Assembly: GCA_900772715.1 (NCBI GenBank)
Contig: CAAGRN010000108.1
Coordinates: 1 to 14,679 of the forward strand
Direction of reading: 5' to 3'
DNA length: 14,679 nt
DNA from: an uncultured Subdoligranulum sp.
GTDB taxonomy: Bacteria > Bacillota_A > Clostridia > Oscillospirales > Ruminococcaceae
The notes under the pieces were generated by a model. The model had not been told where the DNA came from, searched no databases, and saw only the letters and a list, made by a program, of their open reading frames with translations. Made by a program: the position numbers and the translations under genes. Below, piece after piece: positions 6,288 to 12,642 of the stretch (positions are counted from its first letter, which is position 1; each line of letters opens with the position of its first letter).

Positions 6288-7172
6288 ATGACGGAACAAG
6301 TATTGGCTGTCCAGCGGATGCAGGACTACATTGAAAAGAACAAAACAGAGGAGATCAGCTTGTCCGATCTTGCGCGGGCATCGCTGTTTTCTCCTTGGTA
6401 TGCCTATCGTCTGTTCCGGGACTGCCTTGGTCTGACACCGACCGAGTATATCCGGAAATACCGGCTCACACAGGCGGCAAAGCAGCTTCGTGGCGGTGAG
6501 GTCAAGGTCATCGACGCGGCGATGGATGCCGGTTTTACCAATGTGGATACCTTCACGCGGGCATTTTACCGGGAGTTCGGGCTGAATCCGAGCGACTATA
6601 TGAAAAATCCCGTTCCTGTTCCGTTCTTCATTCCTTACGGTGCAAAATATCGTGAACTGAGAAAGGAGAACATCGACGTGTCTAACATTCAACCTATTTT
6701 TATACAGATTATCCGAAAGCCAGAGCGCCTGTGTATTATCAAGCGTGGAAAACAGGCAGAAGACTACTTTCCTTACTGCGAGGAAGTCAGCTGCGATGTA
6801 TGGGGTATCCTTATGAGCATGAAGTCACTCTGCGGAGAGCCGGTTTCCCTATGGCTGCCCGAAAAGTACAAAAAGCCGAACACCTCCACCTATGTGCAGG
6901 GCGTGGAGGTTGAAACCGATTATATGGGGATGATCCCGGCGGGCTTTGACACCATTCATCTGCCTGAGTCGGAATATCTGATGTTTCAGGGTCAGCCCTT
7001 CCGCGAGGAGGACTACTGCGAAGCCATCCGCACCGTGCAGGCGGCGATGGACAGCTATGATCCGTCCGTCGTCGGCTACCGCTGGGACGACGAGAACCCG
7101 CGCATCCAGCTCGAACCCCGTGGTCAGCGCGGCTATATCGAGCTGCGGGCAGTCAGGAGGGTTCAGAAATGA
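6288..7172 (+). CDS. AraC family regulator with GyrI-like effector-binding domain
   Basis: A 294-residue transcription factor. The N-terminal region holds two helix-turn-helices: about residues 25-46 (ISLSDLARASLFSPWYAYRLF) and 74-98 (VIDAAMDAGFTNVDTFTRAF), with the AraC signature G-F-x-x-x-x-x-F-x-R-x-F and closing P-S-D-Y. After a linker, residues about 130-293 (from SNIQPIFIQII to the C-terminal YIELRAVRR) form a GyrI-like/SOUL effector-binding domain of the Rob and BmrR type, which binds hydrophobic drugs in characterised relatives. ATG 6288 is chosen over TTG 6279 because AGGAG (6274-6278) is nine bases upstream. The stop overlaps a truncated downstream gene (ATGA). It probably responds to a small molecule and may control the neighbouring exporter or a lost ABC transporter. 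Confidence 0.9.
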   Translation: MTEQVLAVQRMQDYIEKNKTEEISLSDLARASLFSPWYAYRLFRDCLGLTPTEYIRKYRLTQAAKQLRGGEVKVIDAAMDAGFTNVDTFTRAFYREFGLNPSDYMKNPVPVPFFIPYGAKYRELRKENIDVSNIQPIFIQIIRKPERLCIIKRGKQAEDYFPYCEEVSCDVWGILMSMKSLCGEPVSLWLPEKYKKPNTSTYVQGVEVETDYMGMIPAGFDTIHLPESEYLMFQGQPFREEDYCEAIRTVQAAMDSYDPSVVGYRWDDENPRIQLEPRGQRGYIELRAVRRVQK

Positions 7173-7213
7173 GCGAGGCGATTTTTGTTGAAGGACTGCA
7201 CTCACAGAAGTAA
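7169..7213 (+). pseudogene. Truncated gene start, probably an ABC transporter ATPase
   Basis: GGAGG (7156-7160) and an ATG at 7169 overlapping the AraC stop by ATGA form a textbook coupled start. The frame reads MSEAIFVEGL, very like the opening of ABC ATPases (I-x-V-E-G-L before the Walker A region), then departs and stops after 14 codons. I infer that the downstream gene was cut off by a deletion or insertion a few bases after about 7198. The ABC assignment rests on ten residues and on the habit of AraC/GyrI regulators of sitting beside ABC exporters. Confidence 0.4.
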
Positions 7214-7494
7214 GTTGCAGCTCTCTTTTTATGCAGTATGGTTCATCCGCGATTTAGCCCCTCCGGGGGCAGCAATATTCCCTTATGCTTTCGTGCGCAA
7301 TCAAGGCGCTCGTGCGGGCAATGATGTCCGTTCGAGCGCCTTTTTGCGTTTTTCTGTCGGCTGTCGTTCTCCGCCGGTGTTGGCTTGGCTCACCAACCAT
7401 CCAACACCGAAACGGAGGATCAAGATGTTCAACAGAAAAAGCAGCTACATCGCTTCCAGAGCGAGTTTGAAGCCTATGCGGAGGTGCTGGAACA
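7173..7494. other. Gene-poor scar with hairpins
   Basis: Over 300 bases without an intact gene. It holds the truncated gene end, a small GC hairpin (GCCCC 7257-7261 with GGGGC 7266-7270), the long hairpin at 7303-7345 and the fragment described separately from 7385. A 117-codon + strand frame crosses the whole stretch (7185-7538), but its residue composition is not protein-like and it runs straight through the hairpin. A GGAGG (7414-7418) before ATG 7425 lies in that frame and gives only a 37-residue Arg- and Cys-rich peptide. Confidence 0.5.
7303..7345 (+). terminator. Long hairpin with T tail, probable terminator
   Basis: AAGGCGCTCG (7303-7312) pairs exactly with CGAGCGCCTT (7333-7342). 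Inside it CGGGCA (7315-7320) pairs with TGTCCG (7325-7330) around an ATGA loop, giving an almost continuous stem of about 17 bp, followed by T residues (7341-7345). It would terminate + strand transcription leaving the AraC regulator or the lost gene. The reverse direction also has A residues at the base, so it could work both ways only weakly. Confidence 0.65.
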
Positions 7495-7510
7495 ATGCAG
7501 AAATATGTGA
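7385..7510 (+). pseudogene. Unidentified fragment upstream of the recombinase remnant
   Basis: A + strand frame ending at TGA 7508-7510 reads SNTETEDQDVQQKKQLHRF, then QSEFEAYAEVLEQCRNM: hydrophilic, amphipathic and protein-like, overlapping the recombinase start by 16 bases as coupled genes do. The frame is open back to 7325 but the earlier part is the hairpin. The only in-frame start candidate is TTG 7385, with no binding site. I read it as the end of a small element-borne gene. No family was recognised, and the boundary on the left is arbitrary. Confidence 0.3.
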
Positions 7511-7848
7511 TTGCCCTCTACATCCGCCTCTCCATTGAGGACTACAAGCGCACCTTGTATGAACACTATCTCATGGGTGAGATCGACCTAAGCACCTACA
7601 AGGAAGAAAAGGTCGCGTGTGACAAGCTGCTTTTGAAAACAAAAAACGCCTATGCCGCAGTATTGGCACAGGCGAGGCAGAAGCAAGACGAACAGGCACG
7701 GCAGGACAGCCGCAAGAAAGCGTCCAAGGCAATTTTTGATGCGGACACGCTGACCACCGAGTTGGCCAAGCTGCTGATCGACCGGGTGCTGGTGTACCCC
7801 AACAAGCGCATTGAAATCGCATACAAAATCCAAGACATTTTCGATTGA
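7495..7848 (+). pseudogene. Large serine recombinase reduced by internal deletion
   Basis: The 117-residue product starts KYVIALYIRLSIEDYK (residues 3-18), the N-terminal strand of clostridial large serine recombinases (Tn4451 TnpX-like group), including the nucleophile serine S13 in R-L-S. It then jumps at about residue 18-19 to a sequence typical of the C-terminus: YEHYLMGEIDLSTYKEEK (23-40), a coiled-coil stretch (LLLKTKNAYAAVLAQARQKQ) and the closing LIDRVLVYPNKRIEI. Intact relatives are about 500-550 residues, so the catalytic core arginines, the recombinase domain and the zinc ribbon are gone. The frame is maintained, so a small protein might still be made, but it cannot recombine DNA. 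GGAGG (7480-7484) precedes the start. Confidence 0.75.
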
Positions 7849-7858
7849 GGTAACAGAC

Positions 7859-7996
7859 ATGAAAACTGCTTTCTATTGCAGAGTGGACGGACAAGGCTTC
7901 GGCTTTGTCCGTCCCGATGAAGCTGACAAACTCCGCGAGTTTTTCGCCGAACATCAGGATAAGCCTGCGCTTGAAAATCAATCAAGCGCAAACTAA
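7859..7996 (+). CDS. Small hypothetical protein downstream of recombinase remnant
   Basis: A 45-residue frame starts 10 bp after the recombinase stop, with GAGGT (7846-7850) overlapping that stop. It reads MKTAFYCRVDGQGFGFV followed by a hydrophilic helix (DEADKLREFFAEHQ). The opening resembles the Y-C-R-V-S nucleophile strand of resolvases, but the serine position is Asp, so it could be a second recombinase with most of its body removed, or a genuine small protein carried by such elements. Coding potential looks good by residue pattern. No family is assigned. Confidence 0.45.
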   Translation: MKTAFYCRVDGQGFGFVRPDEADKLREFFAEHQDKPALENQSSAN

Positions 7997-7997
7997 A

Positions 7998-8066
7998 TTT
8001 TTTTGTCGTGTGCTTGACATACGGGTGCCGCAGGGCGTGGAAGGTAATACGTTTGTGGATATCCAA
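7998..8066 (-). pseudogene. Possible scrap of a tyrosine recombinase
   Basis: On the minus strand the reading frame starting at 8066 gives MDIHKRITFHALRHPYVKHT, matching the box II H-x-x-R-H pattern of tyrosine integrases (usually TFHxLRHTYxxH, with T replaced by P here). Upstream of it the frame is broken by a stop, and downstream it runs antisense through the small + strand ORF, so only about 20 codons look integrase-like. Both the body of the enzyme and the catalytic tyrosine are absent. This may be the eroded end of an integrase gene at an element border. A chance match is possible. Confidence 0.35.
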
Positions 8067-8147
8067 ACGCTATGCTTGCAAAACATGTTCCCGCCCAAAG
8101 CGGGGGGCAATCAAGACAGATACACATACAAACTCGTATAAATTTCA

Positions 8148-8171
8148 AAGTGAATCCCTTCCGGTTCACTT
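8148..8171 (-). terminator. Hairpin at the end of the PrpR-like gene
   Basis: AAGTGAA (8148-8154) and TTCACTT (8165-8171) form a 7-bp perfect stem around a 10-base centre that can add CC/GG pairs. On the minus strand the hairpin overlaps the stop codon (TGA complement at 8166-8168) of the regulator and is followed by a T/A-rich run (TTTGAAATTTAT) rather than a clean T tract. It is a plausible but weak terminator. Confidence 0.45.
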
Positions 8172-9965
8172 CTCGTGCTCCCCTTCGATGCGCCCCAGAT
8201 AGCGCCACAGCGTCGTGCGGCTGATGCCCAGCTGGCGGGCGGCAGCGGCGCGGTTTCCGTTGTGGGCAGCGACAGTCTGCTGCACGACCTCGGTGATGAT
8301 CTCGTCCAGCGTGCGGTCGCTGCGCACCTCAGCGTGGGTCGGTTCCGCGGGGCGGCGCAGGGTGCGCTCGCGCCCCAGCAGCTCCGCGACCTGCGCGGCG
8401 GTCACATAGGCGCCGTTTGTGACGGAAGCCAAAGCGCGCAGGATGTTTTTGAACTGGGTGTAGTTCATCGGCCAGCTGTACTGGCGCAGCATTTCGATGG
8501 CACGCGGCTCGAAACCGGAAATCTGCTTGCCCATTTCCAGATTCAGGCTGCTTAAATACAGGCTTGCCAGCGAGGGGATCTCATCCTGACGGCTGCGCAG
8601 CGGCGGCAGCGACAAGGAAAGGCAGCCCAGACGCTCGGTAAATTTGCGCAGCACGTCCGGCACGATTCCCTCCTCCCGGCTGGCGCAGCTGAAAATCAGC
8701 CGTACGCGGCGGGCAAGACCCGTCTCCTTGATGGCGGCCAGCAGCTCCGGCACACGGGCGTCCGCAATGGATTCAAGATTCTGGAAATACACCGTGTTGT
8801 CGGTGGCATTGAGGGGCGAGCTGTAATGGTTCAGCAGGAAATCCCAGCTTTTTTCGTTCATCAAAGCGCAATTGACAACAACCAAGGGCTTGTTGACGAG
8901 TGAACTGTGCAGGTAAAGATGACGTGCGATCTGTTCCTTTCCGGTTCCGGGTTCGCCGCTGATCATAATGGGCTGACGCACAGAGGAAAGCGACTCGACC
9001 TCCGCGCTCAGCGCGCCCAGTGCGCCGCTCAGGCTGTAGAAGCTGTTCCTGAACAGATATTCGCACTCGCCGCGGTTCATGGAACGCAGCCCAGCCCAGT
9101 TGGTGTGCAGCGGGATGCGCGACGGCACACAGTAAAACAGATACCGTCTTGCCTCGTCCGCCACAAAAACCTGTGCGGTAATGTTGTAGAGATGGTCGTG
9201 TTCGGTGTAGTAGAATTTCAGTGTGCCGCTTGCCGGTATCTCGGTCATATGGCTGCGCAGCTGTTCCAGCAGCTCGTTCGGCGGATCGGCGGGGCTTGCA
9301 TAAAAGACGGTGCCGTCGCTGTTCAGCACGATGGCACGACCGTTTTGCCCCTGCGTGATGCGCCGCAGCAGCATAATTTCCCGCCGCTGCTGGCTGTACC
9401 ACTCGCTGATGCTCAGCGCTTGATCCATGGCGGTGTGCAGGCTTTCCATGCCTGATGTAATTAAAAATGCGTCCAGTCCCAGCTGCCGCGCTACCGTGTG
9501 GGTGACCATATCACAGACGACCATACGGTAGCCGCCCTCCTGCAGACGCTGCAGGGTGTTCGTGACCTCGTCGGCGCTGTGTACGGTCAGAATATCCAGG
9601 TCATAGCCCAGCAGGCTGCACAGCGTGTGCGCCGGCTCGGTAATGCTGGGAAAACCGACAATGGCGTACAGGCTTGTGTAATTCTGCGCCAGCTTCATCG
9701 TGCGCAGCACATCGTAAACCGAAATGTTGATGTCCACTACCGGCAGATCGGTCACCTTGCGGATCAGCGCCGCCGTGCCGCCGCGGGAGATAACGCAGTG
9801 ATAGGTGTTGGGCGGCATCCGCTGCACGATGGCCACACCGGCATCCAGATCGCCGGTGTAGGCGTCCAGTTGAATCTGCGGGTAGCCTTCTGCTGCGCGC
9901 TCCATCGCGGTGCGCATACCATCATAAGGGGCGATACCGAGAATGCGAATCTTGCACTGCTCCAT
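8166..9965 (-). CDS. PrpR-type regulator with degenerate sigma-54 AAA+ domain
   Basis: A 599-residue cytoplasmic regulator. Residues about 5-195 match the PrpR N-terminal sensor domain (PF06506; ISRGGTA at 59-65, VVDINISVYDVLR at 76-88). About 205-285 is PAS-like. About 310-530 aligns with the sigma-54 activator AAA+ domain: Walker A GEPGTGKE (337-344), VVNC (363-366), LPPLRSRQDEIPSL (453-466). The C-terminus is a Fis-type helix-turn-helix (NRAAAARQLGISRTTLWRYL, 571-590). The ATPase is damaged: no GAFTGA loop, about 15 residues missing between NC and Walker B, the Walker B D-E replaced (TVYFQN, 391-396), and GNVREL changed to MNYTQF (500-505). Such a protein cannot remodel sigma-54 polymerase in the known way. 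GGAGG (minus, 9978-9974) sets the start. It is divergent from, and probably controls, the kinase operon. Confidence 0.9.
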   Translation of the reverse strand: MEQCKIRILGIAPYDGMRTAMERAAEGYPQIQLDAYTGDLDAGVAIVQRMPPNTYHCVISRGGTAALIRKVTDLPVVDINISVYDVLRTMKLAQNYTSLYAIVGFPSITEPAHTLCSLLGYDLDILTVHSADEVTNTLQRLQEGGYRMVVCDMVTHTVARQLGLDAFLITSGMESLHTAMDQALSISEWYSQQRREIMLLRRITQGQNGRAIVLNSDGTVFYASPADPPNELLEQLRSHMTEIPASGTLKFYYTEHDHLYNITAQVFVADEARRYLFYCVPSRIPLHTNWAGLRSMNRGECEYLFRNSFYSLSGALGALSAEVESLSSVRQPIMISGEPGTGKEQIARHLYLHSSLVNKPLVVVNCALMNEKSWDFLLNHYSSPLNATDNTVYFQNLESIADARVPELLAAIKETGLARRVRLIFSCASREEGIVPDVLRKFTERLGCLSLSLPPLRSRQDEIPSLASLYLSSLNLEMGKQISGFEPRAIEMLRQYSWPMNYTQFKNILRALASVTNGAYVTAAQVAELLGRERTLRRPAEPTHAEVRSDRTLDEIITEVVQQTVAAHNGNRAAAARQLGISRTTLWRYLGRIEGEHEK

Positions 9966-10185
9966 AGCAGCAAAACCTCCGTGTTCAGCTTTGAGACGAT
10001 TATAGCAGATTGCAGCACAAATTGCACGGCTTGCGTGTTTCTATTTGAAACGTTTTGCTAAAAAATGTGGGGTAAATTTCCTATGCGTTGCAGATTGCAA
10101 CGCATTTTTTGCATTTTTTCGGTGCAAGGCGTTTCAAAATGCGGCATAATGGTAACACAGAACAACAGAAAAAGGAGGACATCCG
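9966..10185. promoter_or_regulatory. Divergent control region of regulator and catabolic operon
   Basis: Minus strand: TATAAT (10004-9999) with GTGCAA 17 bp upstream (10027-10022), driving the regulator. Plus strand: CATAAT (10145-10150) with the same GTGCAA 17 bp upstream (10122-10127), driving the kinase operon. Both -35 boxes are poor, as in activated promoters. Between them lies a perfect palindrome: ATGCGTTGCA (10083-10092), spacer GAT, then its exact reverse complement (10096-10105), followed by T residues. Around it is a second inverted repeat, TTTGAAACG (10044-10052) and CGTTTCAAA (10130-10138). ATTGCA recurs at 10009, 10021 and 10094. No sigma-54 GG-N10-GC element was found. Confidence 0.65.
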
Positions 10186-11448
10186 ATGGTTCTTCTGATC
10201 ATCGCGGACGATTTCACCGGGGCGTTGGATACCGGCGTGCAGTTTGCGGCGCGCGGCATCAAGACCCGCGTGGTGGTAGGGGCGGACGCGGCGCTTACCC
10301 ACCGGAACGCGGACGTTCTGGTGGTGGACACCGAGACGCGCCACCTGCCTGCCGCCAAGGCTTATGAGGCGGTGGAGCGTTTGGTGCGGCGCGCCGGGCA
10401 CGCCGGGTTCGCCTACCTTTATAAAAAGACAGATTCTGCCCTGCGCGGCAACGTGGGCGCGGAGCTGGCTGCCCTGCTGAACGCCAGCGGCAGCCGCCAG
10501 CTGGCGTTTCTGCCCGCATTTCCCCAGATGAACCGCGTGACGAAAAACGGTGTGCAGTACATCGACGGTGTGCCGGTCACCGAAAGCCCCTTCGGCGTTG
10601 ATCCTTTTGAGCCGGTACGCCACGCGGCTGTCACGGAGCTGCTGGCGGAGCAGACCAACCTGCCCACCGCCGCCTTTCCGGCATTGGCGGCAGACGGCAA
10701 TGTGCCGGCAGCGAACGGCATCTTGATTTTTGACGCCGCTACGGTGGAGGACCTGCGCAGCACAGGCCGCGCCCTGCTGAATCACGGCGGGCTGCGTGTG
10801 CTGGCGGGCTGCGCCGGGTTTGGCGCCGTGCTGCCGGAGCTGCTGGGATTGGGTGGCGCGGATGTCACCCGCCCGGCGCTGGACCCGCGGCTGCTGGTCA
10901 TCTGCGGCAGCGTAAACGCCATCACGCTGGCGCAGCTCGACAAAGCGGAACAGGCAGGCTTCACCCGCCTGCGGCTGACCCCGCACCAGAAGCTGACACC
11001 CGATTACTGGTACAGCGATGAGGGACAGGCAGCGCTGAAAAAAATTGAGGAAACGCTCGCCGCGCATCCCTATAACATCATTGAGACAAACGACGCGGGC
11101 GGCAACGAGCCGACCACCGCCGCAGCCGATGCACTGGGTCTGACCCGCGAGGCCATGCGGGTGCGCATTGCCGGCGGCATCGGGCAGCTGGTGGGGGCGA
11201 TCTTCGCCAGCCCCTCGGTCGGCACACTGCTGCTGACCGGCGGCGACACGTTGCTGCAGTGTATGAACGGTGTCGGCGTCCACGAATTGGAACCCATCTG
11301 CGAGATGGAGCGCGGCGTCGTGCTGGCGCGCTTTGGCTGCAACGGCACAACGCGGTATGTTATCACAAAATCCGGCGGCTTCGGTCAAGCAAATCTTTTG
11401 ACCAAGCTGGCAAAACAAATTGCTGCAGATACGGAGGAAACAACATGA
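10186..11448 (+). CDS. Four-carbon acid sugar kinase family protein (DUF1537)
   Basis: A 420-residue cytoplasmic ATP-dependent kinase of the DUF1537 family (PF07005 plus PF17042), whose characterised members phosphorylate D-threonate, L-threonate or D-erythronate (established). The N-terminal substrate domain shows IADDFTGALDTG (6-17) and KKTDSALRGN (80-89). The C-terminal nucleotide domain shows GSVN (241-244), TGGDT (351-355) and KSGGFG (395-400), so all family landmarks are present at normal length. AAGGAGG (10172-10178) sets the start. It is the first gene of the operon and overlaps the sialidase-like gene by ATGA. The usual partners of OtnK/DtnK (PdxA2, OtnC, LtnD) are not in this window. 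An iron-type dehydrogenase and an aldolase are there instead, so the substrate may be a different sugar acid. Confidence 0.92.
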   Translation: MVLLIIADDFTGALDTGVQFAARGIKTRVVVGADAALTHRNADVLVVDTETRHLPAAKAYEAVERLVRRAGHAGFAYLYKKTDSALRGNVGAELAALLNASGSRQLAFLPAFPQMNRVTKNGVQYIDGVPVTESPFGVDPFEPVRHAAVTELLAEQTNLPTAAFPALAADGNVPAANGILIFDAATVEDLRSTGRALLNHGGLRVLAGCAGFGAVLPELLGLGGADVTRPALDPRLLVICGSVNAITLAQLDKAEQAGFTRLRLTPHQKLTPDYWYSDEGQAALKKIEETLAAHPYNIIETNDAGGNEPTTAAADALGLTREAMRVRIAGGIGQLVGAIFASPSVGTLLLTGGDTLLQCMNGVGVHELEPICEMERGVVLARFGCNGTTRYVITKSGGFGQANLLTKLAKQIAADTEETT

Positions 11449-12605
11449 CCTATGCAAAACTGCCCGGTCTGACCTGGGACGGCACGGTGTATGAAAACGA
11501 GGAGATGGGTACGCTGGAGGCGCTGCTGCCCACCGGCGGCTACCCCACCGCCCACGCCCCTGCCATGGTGGAGCTGCCCGACGGTGACCTGCTGTGCTGC
11601 TGGTTTGCCGGCACCTATGAGGGCAGCGCCGACATCCACATCATCTGCGCCTGCCTGCCGCACGACGGCACGGCATGGCTGCCGCCGGTGGATATCTCCA
11701 AAGACCCCACCCGCAGCGAGCAGAACCCCTCGCTGTTCTACGGTCCGGACAACGCCGTCTGGGCGATGTACACCGCCCAGCTGGATCGTCAGGCGGGCAA
11801 GGACAATATGCAGTACACGGCGGTCGTCCGCTGCCAGAAATCCACCGACGGCGGCAAAACCTGGGGCGACTACACCACCGTTTTTCCCGAAGAAGGCACG
11901 TTCTGCCGCCAGCCCATCCAGATTTTGTCCAACGGGCGCTGGATCTTCGCCAACTGGCTTTGCACCGACTCGGTGGATGGTCTTTCCGGTGACCCCACGG
12001 CGTTCCGCATTTCGGACGACGAGGGCAAGACGTGGAAGATGGTTATGATGCCCAAGAGCAACGGTCACGTTCACGCCAACGTTGTGGAGCTGGAACCGGG
12101 GCATCTGGTGGCGTTTATGCGCAACCGCGAGGCTTGGCGCATCCACCGCAGCGAGTCGTTCGACTACGGCGACACATGGACAGAACCCGCGCCCACGCCG
12201 CTGCCCAACAACAATTCCAGCATCAGTGCGCTGAAATTACAGAGCGGCCGCATCGCCATCGCCTACAACCCCACCTGCACACCGAACCCGCAGCCCGGCA
12301 AGGCTGCCTGGCCCGGTCTGCGCTGCCCGGTGGCCGTGGCGCTGTCCGAGGACGGCGGTCTGACGTTCCCGATCATCCGCTGGATGGAGCGCGGCGAGGG
12401 CTATATGGGCGACGAGAACAAGACCAACAACAAACAGTACGAGTACCCTTACCTGATGCAGAGCCGCGACGGTATGCTGCATCTTGCCTACGCCGCCCGC
12501 ACGCGGCAGGGAATCAAGTATGTCCGCTTCACTGAACAGGATGTTCTGGGTGCCAAGCGCGAGACCGTGGGGCTGTACAACCCCACCGCCGCACAGGCAC
12601 ACTAA
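11445..12605 (+). CDS. Intracellular BNR/Asp-box beta-propeller, sialidase-like
   Basis: A 386-residue protein of the BNR_2 sialidase-like superfamily (PF13088). Asp boxes S-x-D-x-G-x-T-W mark propeller blades at STDGGKTW (133-140), SDDEGKTW (190-197), SFDYGDTW (238-245) and the variant SEDGGLTF (301-308). The N-terminal part contains HAPAMVELPDGDLLCCWFAG (37-56) and TYEG (57-60), a pattern shared by the poorly characterised BNR branch. The F/Y-R-I-P motif supplying the first arginine of true sialidases is missing. There is no signal peptide or membrane anchor, so the substrate must be inside the cell. Possible roles are hydrolysis or lysis of a small acidic glycoside, or an isomerase-like function. 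GGAGG (11433-11437) precedes the start. Confidence 0.88.
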   Translation: MTYAKLPGLTWDGTVYENEEMGTLEALLPTGGYPTAHAPAMVELPDGDLLCCWFAGTYEGSADIHIICACLPHDGTAWLPPVDISKDPTRSEQNPSLFYGPDNAVWAMYTAQLDRQAGKDNMQYTAVVRCQKSTDGGKTWGDYTTVFPEEGTFCRQPIQILSNGRWIFANWLCTDSVDGLSGDPTAFRISDDEGKTWKMVMMPKSNGHVHANVVELEPGHLVAFMRNREAWRIHRSESFDYGDTWTEPAPTPLPNNNSSISALKLQSGRIAIAYNPTCTPNPQPGKAAWPGLRCPVAVALSEDGGLTFPIIRWMERGEGYMGDENKTNNKQYEYPYLMQSRDGMLHLAYAARTRQGIKYVRFTEQDVLGAKRETVGLYNPTAAQAH

Positions 12606-12642
12606 GCTTATAGAATAGGGAATATATAGGGAGGTTTTTGCT

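Noticed and set aside
7185..7538. A 117-codon + strand frame
   Set aside because: It crosses a terminator hairpin, has a non-protein-like composition, and overlaps better-supported fragments in another frame.
7571..8066. Several minus-strand frames opposite the recombinase remnant
   Set aside because: The + strand matches the serine recombinase C-terminus. Only the first about 20 codons of one minus frame (8066 leftwards) have any recognisable pattern.
1..8170. Direct-repeat attachment sites at the two ends of the island
   Set aside because: No shared repeat longer than a few bases could be seen by eye between 1-280 and 8000-8170. The true left end may be outside the window.
10044..10057. 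CcpA cre site around TTTGAAACGTTTTG
   Set aside because: The centre is one base off the cre consensus, so it is kept only as part of the inverted repeat and not called as a cre element.
10083..10110. Palindrome plus T run as a terminator
   Set aside because: It has hairpin and T-tail form, but it lies upstream of the + promoter and downstream of no + strand gene. An operator role fits better.
10105..10185. Sigma-54 (-24/-12) promoter for the kinase operon
   Set aside because: The best GG...GC pair has the wrong spacing (11 instead of 10 bases) and poor flanks, while a sigma-70-like -10 box is present. This agrees with the missing GAFTGA loop.
11259..11444. Upstream extension of the sialidase-like frame
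   Set aside because: The extra 62 residues lie inside the kinase gene and are Arg-rich. The ATG at 11445 has GGAGG and an ATGA overlap.
10081..11457. A 458-codon minus-strand open frame
   Set aside because: It is exactly antisense to the DUF1537 kinase, has a His/Gln/Arg-rich composition, and arises from the GC-rich third positions of the kinase. No domain or binding site was seen.
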